Assembly (NCBI GenBank): GCA_944390615.1
Contig: CALXRJ010000103.1
Coordinates: forward strand, 1-5,980
DNA: 5,980 bases
Direction of reading: 5' to 3'
Origin: an uncultured Clostridia bacterium
GTDB taxonomy: Bacteria; Bacillota; Clostridia; TANB77; CAG-508
Positions 5,325 to 5,980 of this stretch are shown here, in pieces. Position 1 is the stretch's first letter, and each line of letters begins with the position of its first letter. The position numbers and the translations under genes were made by a program. Below the pieces are notes generated by a model, which worked only from the letters and a program-made list of their open reading frames with translations, made no database searches and had not been told where the DNA came from.

Positions 5325-5980
5325 TTAAATAATTTTGGCCTTTTGGTTTCCATCTATAAAATTGACTTTTATTTCATCCCCTGTTTTTAGGTCTTTACTT
5401 GACTTAATTATGGTATCATTTTTTTCAATGATAGAAAAGCCTCTTGCTAAAGTCTTTAATGGGCTAAGTGCATCTAGTTTGGAAACTTGCGCTTGAAATA
5501 TTTTTTCTGCTTCTTTTTGTTTTAAGGTAATTGAATTTTCCATTTGTTTTACCAGACCATCTAATTTTAGATAATTATTTTGCATATCTTGTAATGGATT
5601 GGTAAATACTCTGGCATTCATTAAATTGGTATATTGCACTCTCATAAGTTCAACTTTTTTCTTTAAGCTAAGTCTTAATCTTTCTTTTAAAGTATTGATT
5701 TTATTTTCTAATTCATATCGATCTGGGTTAGCTAGTTCTGCTGCGGCAGACGGTGTAGGTGCTCTTAAATCTGCTACAAAGTCTGCTATGGTGAAATCAG
5801 TTTCATGTCCTACTGCTGAAATAATAGGGATTTTGGATTGATAAATTGCTCTGGCTACAATTTCTTCATTAAAAGGCCATAAATCTTCTAAGGAACCTCC
5901 TCCTCTTGCTAAAATAATGACATCTGCTAGACCTTTTTCGTTCATCGTTTTTATCCCTTTGGCAATTTCTTTAGCTGCTC
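5325..5980 (-). CDS. xseA: exodeoxyribonuclease VII large subunit, C-terminal part (5' end outside window)
   Basis: The reading frame is open to the window edge, so the ATG at 5945 is internal and the true start lies beyond 5980. About 218 residues of a protein usually 400-450 long are visible, and the N-terminal OB-fold that binds single-stranded DNA is missing. Present are the conserved catalytic-domain blocks ARGGGSLEDLWPFNEEIVAR, then IISAVGHETDFTIADFVADL and RAPTPSAAAEL. A long helical region follows, the coiled-coil arm that binds XseB in the family. The C-terminal cap begins LKTLARGFSII and contains a GDEIKVNFIDG strand pair. Together with XseB it forms exonuclease VII, a cytosolic single-strand-specific nuclease active in repair. 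No change is seen in the visible conserved blocks. Confidence 0.96.
   Translation of the reverse strand, partial: AAKEIAKGIKTMNEKGLADVIILARGGGSLEDLWPFNEEIVARAIYQSKIPIISAVGHETDFTIADFVADLRAPTPSAAAELANPDRYELENKINTLKERLRLSLKKKVELMRVQYTNLMNARVFTNPLQDMQNNYLKLDGLVKQMENSITLKQKEAEKIFQAQVSKLDALSPLKTLARGFSIIEKNDTIIKSSKDLKTGDEIKVNFIDGNQKAKII

Noticed and set aside
5325..5945. ATG at 5945 as the xseA start
   Set aside because: The frame stays open upstream to the window edge and encodes residues that continue the XseA fold. The conserved RGGGS block lies only about 14 residues after this Met, so it is internal.

Overview
The window is about 6 kb of AT-rich DNA. Every protein gene lies on the minus strand, so transcription runs from high to low coordinates. 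The low GC, the strong purine-rich Shine-Dalgarno (SD) sites, the consensus sigma-A promoter, the exonuclease VII gene neighbourhood and a secreted von Willebrand A (VWA) protein with a sortase-like tail all suggest a Gram-positive Bacillota, most likely a clostridium-like gut or anaerobic lineage. That placement is inference; no rRNA or other phylogenetic marker is present.

Right to left (5980 to 2692) is a tightly packed run that reads as one operon. It begins with the C-terminal half of exonuclease VII large subunit XseA, cut by the window edge. Next comes a small membrane-anchored protein with an acidic linker and a PepSY-like C-terminal domain. Exonuclease VII small subunit XseB, a divergent PAP2-family membrane protein (DUF212/YuiD-like) and a HI0933/YhiN/BaiN-type FAD protein follow. 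The last two abut exactly, with TAA directly followed by ATG. XseA and XseB are the two subunits of one nuclease, yet an unrelated gene sits between them. A hairpin lies between a strong SD and the start codon of the PAP2-like gene and may decide how that gene is translated.

From 2691 to 200 is a separate transcription unit. It has a perfect TTGACA-N17-TATAAT promoter with an extended -10, a strong SD, an 800-residue secreted VWA protein and an intrinsic terminator just after the stop codon. The protein has a signal peptide, a carboxypeptidase-regulatory-like segment, an intact MIDAS motif, a DUF11-like beta domain, an LTPTGE motif, a transmembrane helix and a basic tail. It is probably a cell-surface adhesin.

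Positions 1 to about 165 hold no gene but a GC-richer, strongly structured segment. A 27-position stem (2-28 with 54-80) and a second hairpin (130-151) contain three G-U pairs that are valid only in plus-strand RNA. This suggests a structured non-coding RNA transcribed towards the VWA gene, with its 5' end probably outside the window. It is the least explained element here. I could not assign it to a family with confidence.
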